The notes beneath the pieces were generated by a model. The model was given only the letters and a program-made list of their open reading frames with translations. It was not told where the DNA came from and ran no database searches. 64,000 nucleotides of DNA from the NCBI RefSeq assembly GCF_016592155.1, contig NZ_AP024237.1, positions 248,001 to 312,000 on the forward strand. Reading direction: 5' to 3'. Every line of letters starts with the position of its first letter. Position 1 is the first letter of the stretch. Shown in pieces: positions 63,561 through 64,000 of this stretch. The stretch is from Mycobacterium heckeshornense. Lineage in GTDB: Bacteria > Actinomycetota > Actinomycetes > Mycobacteriales > Mycobacteriaceae. The position numbers and the translations under genes were made by a program.

Positions 63561-64000
63561 GCCGCTCGCGGCGCAGCAGGTCCACCTCGGACAGCTCCAG
63601 CGGCGGCAGCTCGCCGACGACTCGGCGCAGCAGCAGGTCGGCGAGTTCGGGATTGCGGGCCAGGCACGGCCCGTGCATGTAGGTGGCGATCACGCTGCCC
63701 TGGACCGCGCCGTCGAACCCGTCGCCGGCGCGGTTGCCCGCACCCTTTTTCACCGCGCCCAGCGGTGCCGCCGCGGCGCCGAGCACCGTGCCGCCGCGGT
63801 GGTTTTCAAAGCCGGTCAACGGCGCCGTCAACCCGTCCAGCAAAGGGGTGCTGACGAGCTCGCCGATGCTGCGTTTCGCCTGCGGCGAGGTGGTCACATC
63901 GAGCAGGCCCACCCCGTCGACGCGTTCACCCGCCGACGTCTCATACCAGTGCCCGAGCACCTGGATGGCCGCGCAGATCGCCAACACCGGAGCGCCGCGA
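63541..64000 (-). CDS. gatD: Glutamine amidotransferase GatD, 5' end beyond window
   Basis: The visible 153 residues are the C-terminal two thirds of a CobB/CobQ-like glutaminase (Rv3713 type) that, with MurT, amidates D-iso-glutamate in lipid II. The catalytic Cys lies in GAPVLAICAAIQVLG, and the catalytic His region is in VIATYMHGPCLARNPELADLLL. GFENHRGGT is the characteristic motif. The gene runs off the right edge; its start and the adjoining murT are outside the window. Confidence 0.9.
   Translation of the reverse strand, partial: RGAPVLAICAAIQVLGHWYETSAGERVDGVGLLDVTTSPQAKRSIGELVSTPLLDGLTAPLTGFENHRGGTVLGAAAAPLGAVKKGAGNRAGDGFDGAVQGSVIATYMHGPCLARNPELADLLLRRVVGELPPLELSEVDLLRRERLRAARV

Overview
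The window is a high-GC, gene-dense piece of a Mycobacterium chromosome (genus sensu lato). Nearly every gene can be matched by family and order to the M. tuberculosis H37Rv Rv3712-Rv3792 interval, read in the opposite orientation. The matching is by recalled family features, not by a database search. Species cannot be fixed from the sequence. An orphan MbtH gene, a LigC2 paralogue, a haloalkane dehalogenase and several lost or decayed genes show that it is not M. tuberculosis itself.

Layout. 1-11.8 kb (minus strand): the arabinogalactan and cell-envelope block. It runs in transcription order from a GT-C-like membrane protein (Rv3779 type) through the proteasome activator bpa, the galactan ABC exporter rfbE/rfbD with glfT1, an uncharacterised nitroreductase-like gene, a GreA-like factor and a GtrA flippase-like protein, to dprE1, dprE2 and aftA. 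11.9-20.8 kb: a degenerate PLP-fold protein, quinone oxidoreductase, MarR pseudogene, lipE, echA21, hisC2, three tRNAs, an APH-type kinase and a SnoaL-like protein. 20.9-25.7 kb: a TIGR00027-type methyltransferase, a run of tiny membrane proteins behind a good SigF promoter match, tcrX-tcrY and an lpqH-type lipoprotein. 25.7-32.9 kb: an accessory lipid-metabolism set (oxidoreductase, TetR, acyl-CoA dehydrogenase, SDR, second APH kinase, MarR with a divergent methyltransferase). 33-39.3 kb: proXVWZ osmolyte importer, tyrA, tadA and its partner gene, tRNA-Ser. 39.4-46.5 kb: a DUF7159-like collagen-repeat membrane protein, NUDIX, haloalkane dehalogenase, then the LigC1 / LigC2-PrimC DNA repair group. 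46.5-53.7 kb: tandem cutinases, secreted small proteins, mmpS-mmpL. 53.7-64 kb: lucA, tRNA-Ser, SRP RNA, aspartate aminotransferase, dnaZX, a methyltransferase/FAD-reductase lipid pair, MbtH, ami1, ybaB-recR, a DUF559 remnant and the start-truncated gatD.

Themes. The left block builds and exports the galactan-arabinan layer: DprE1/E2 make the arabinose donor, AftA primes arabinan, and GlfT1 plus RfbD/RfbE start and export galactan. The right end is core replication, translation and secretion housekeeping. All four tRNA-Ser species expected in mycobacteria lie here, and TadA is encoded in the same window as its substrate tRNA-Arg(ACG).

Most unusual signals: a tandem hairpin repeat lying in frame inside aftA that resembles an intergenic hairpin 16 kb away; loss of the PLP lysine in the Rv3778c-type protein; duplicated TTAG-N5-CTAA palindromes followed by a short leader ORF ahead of mmpS-mmpL; a SigF-type promoter before tandem DUF6131-like genes; an orphan MbtH; and decayed MarR and DUF559 genes. 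No insertion sequence, prophage, CRISPR array or integrase was seen.
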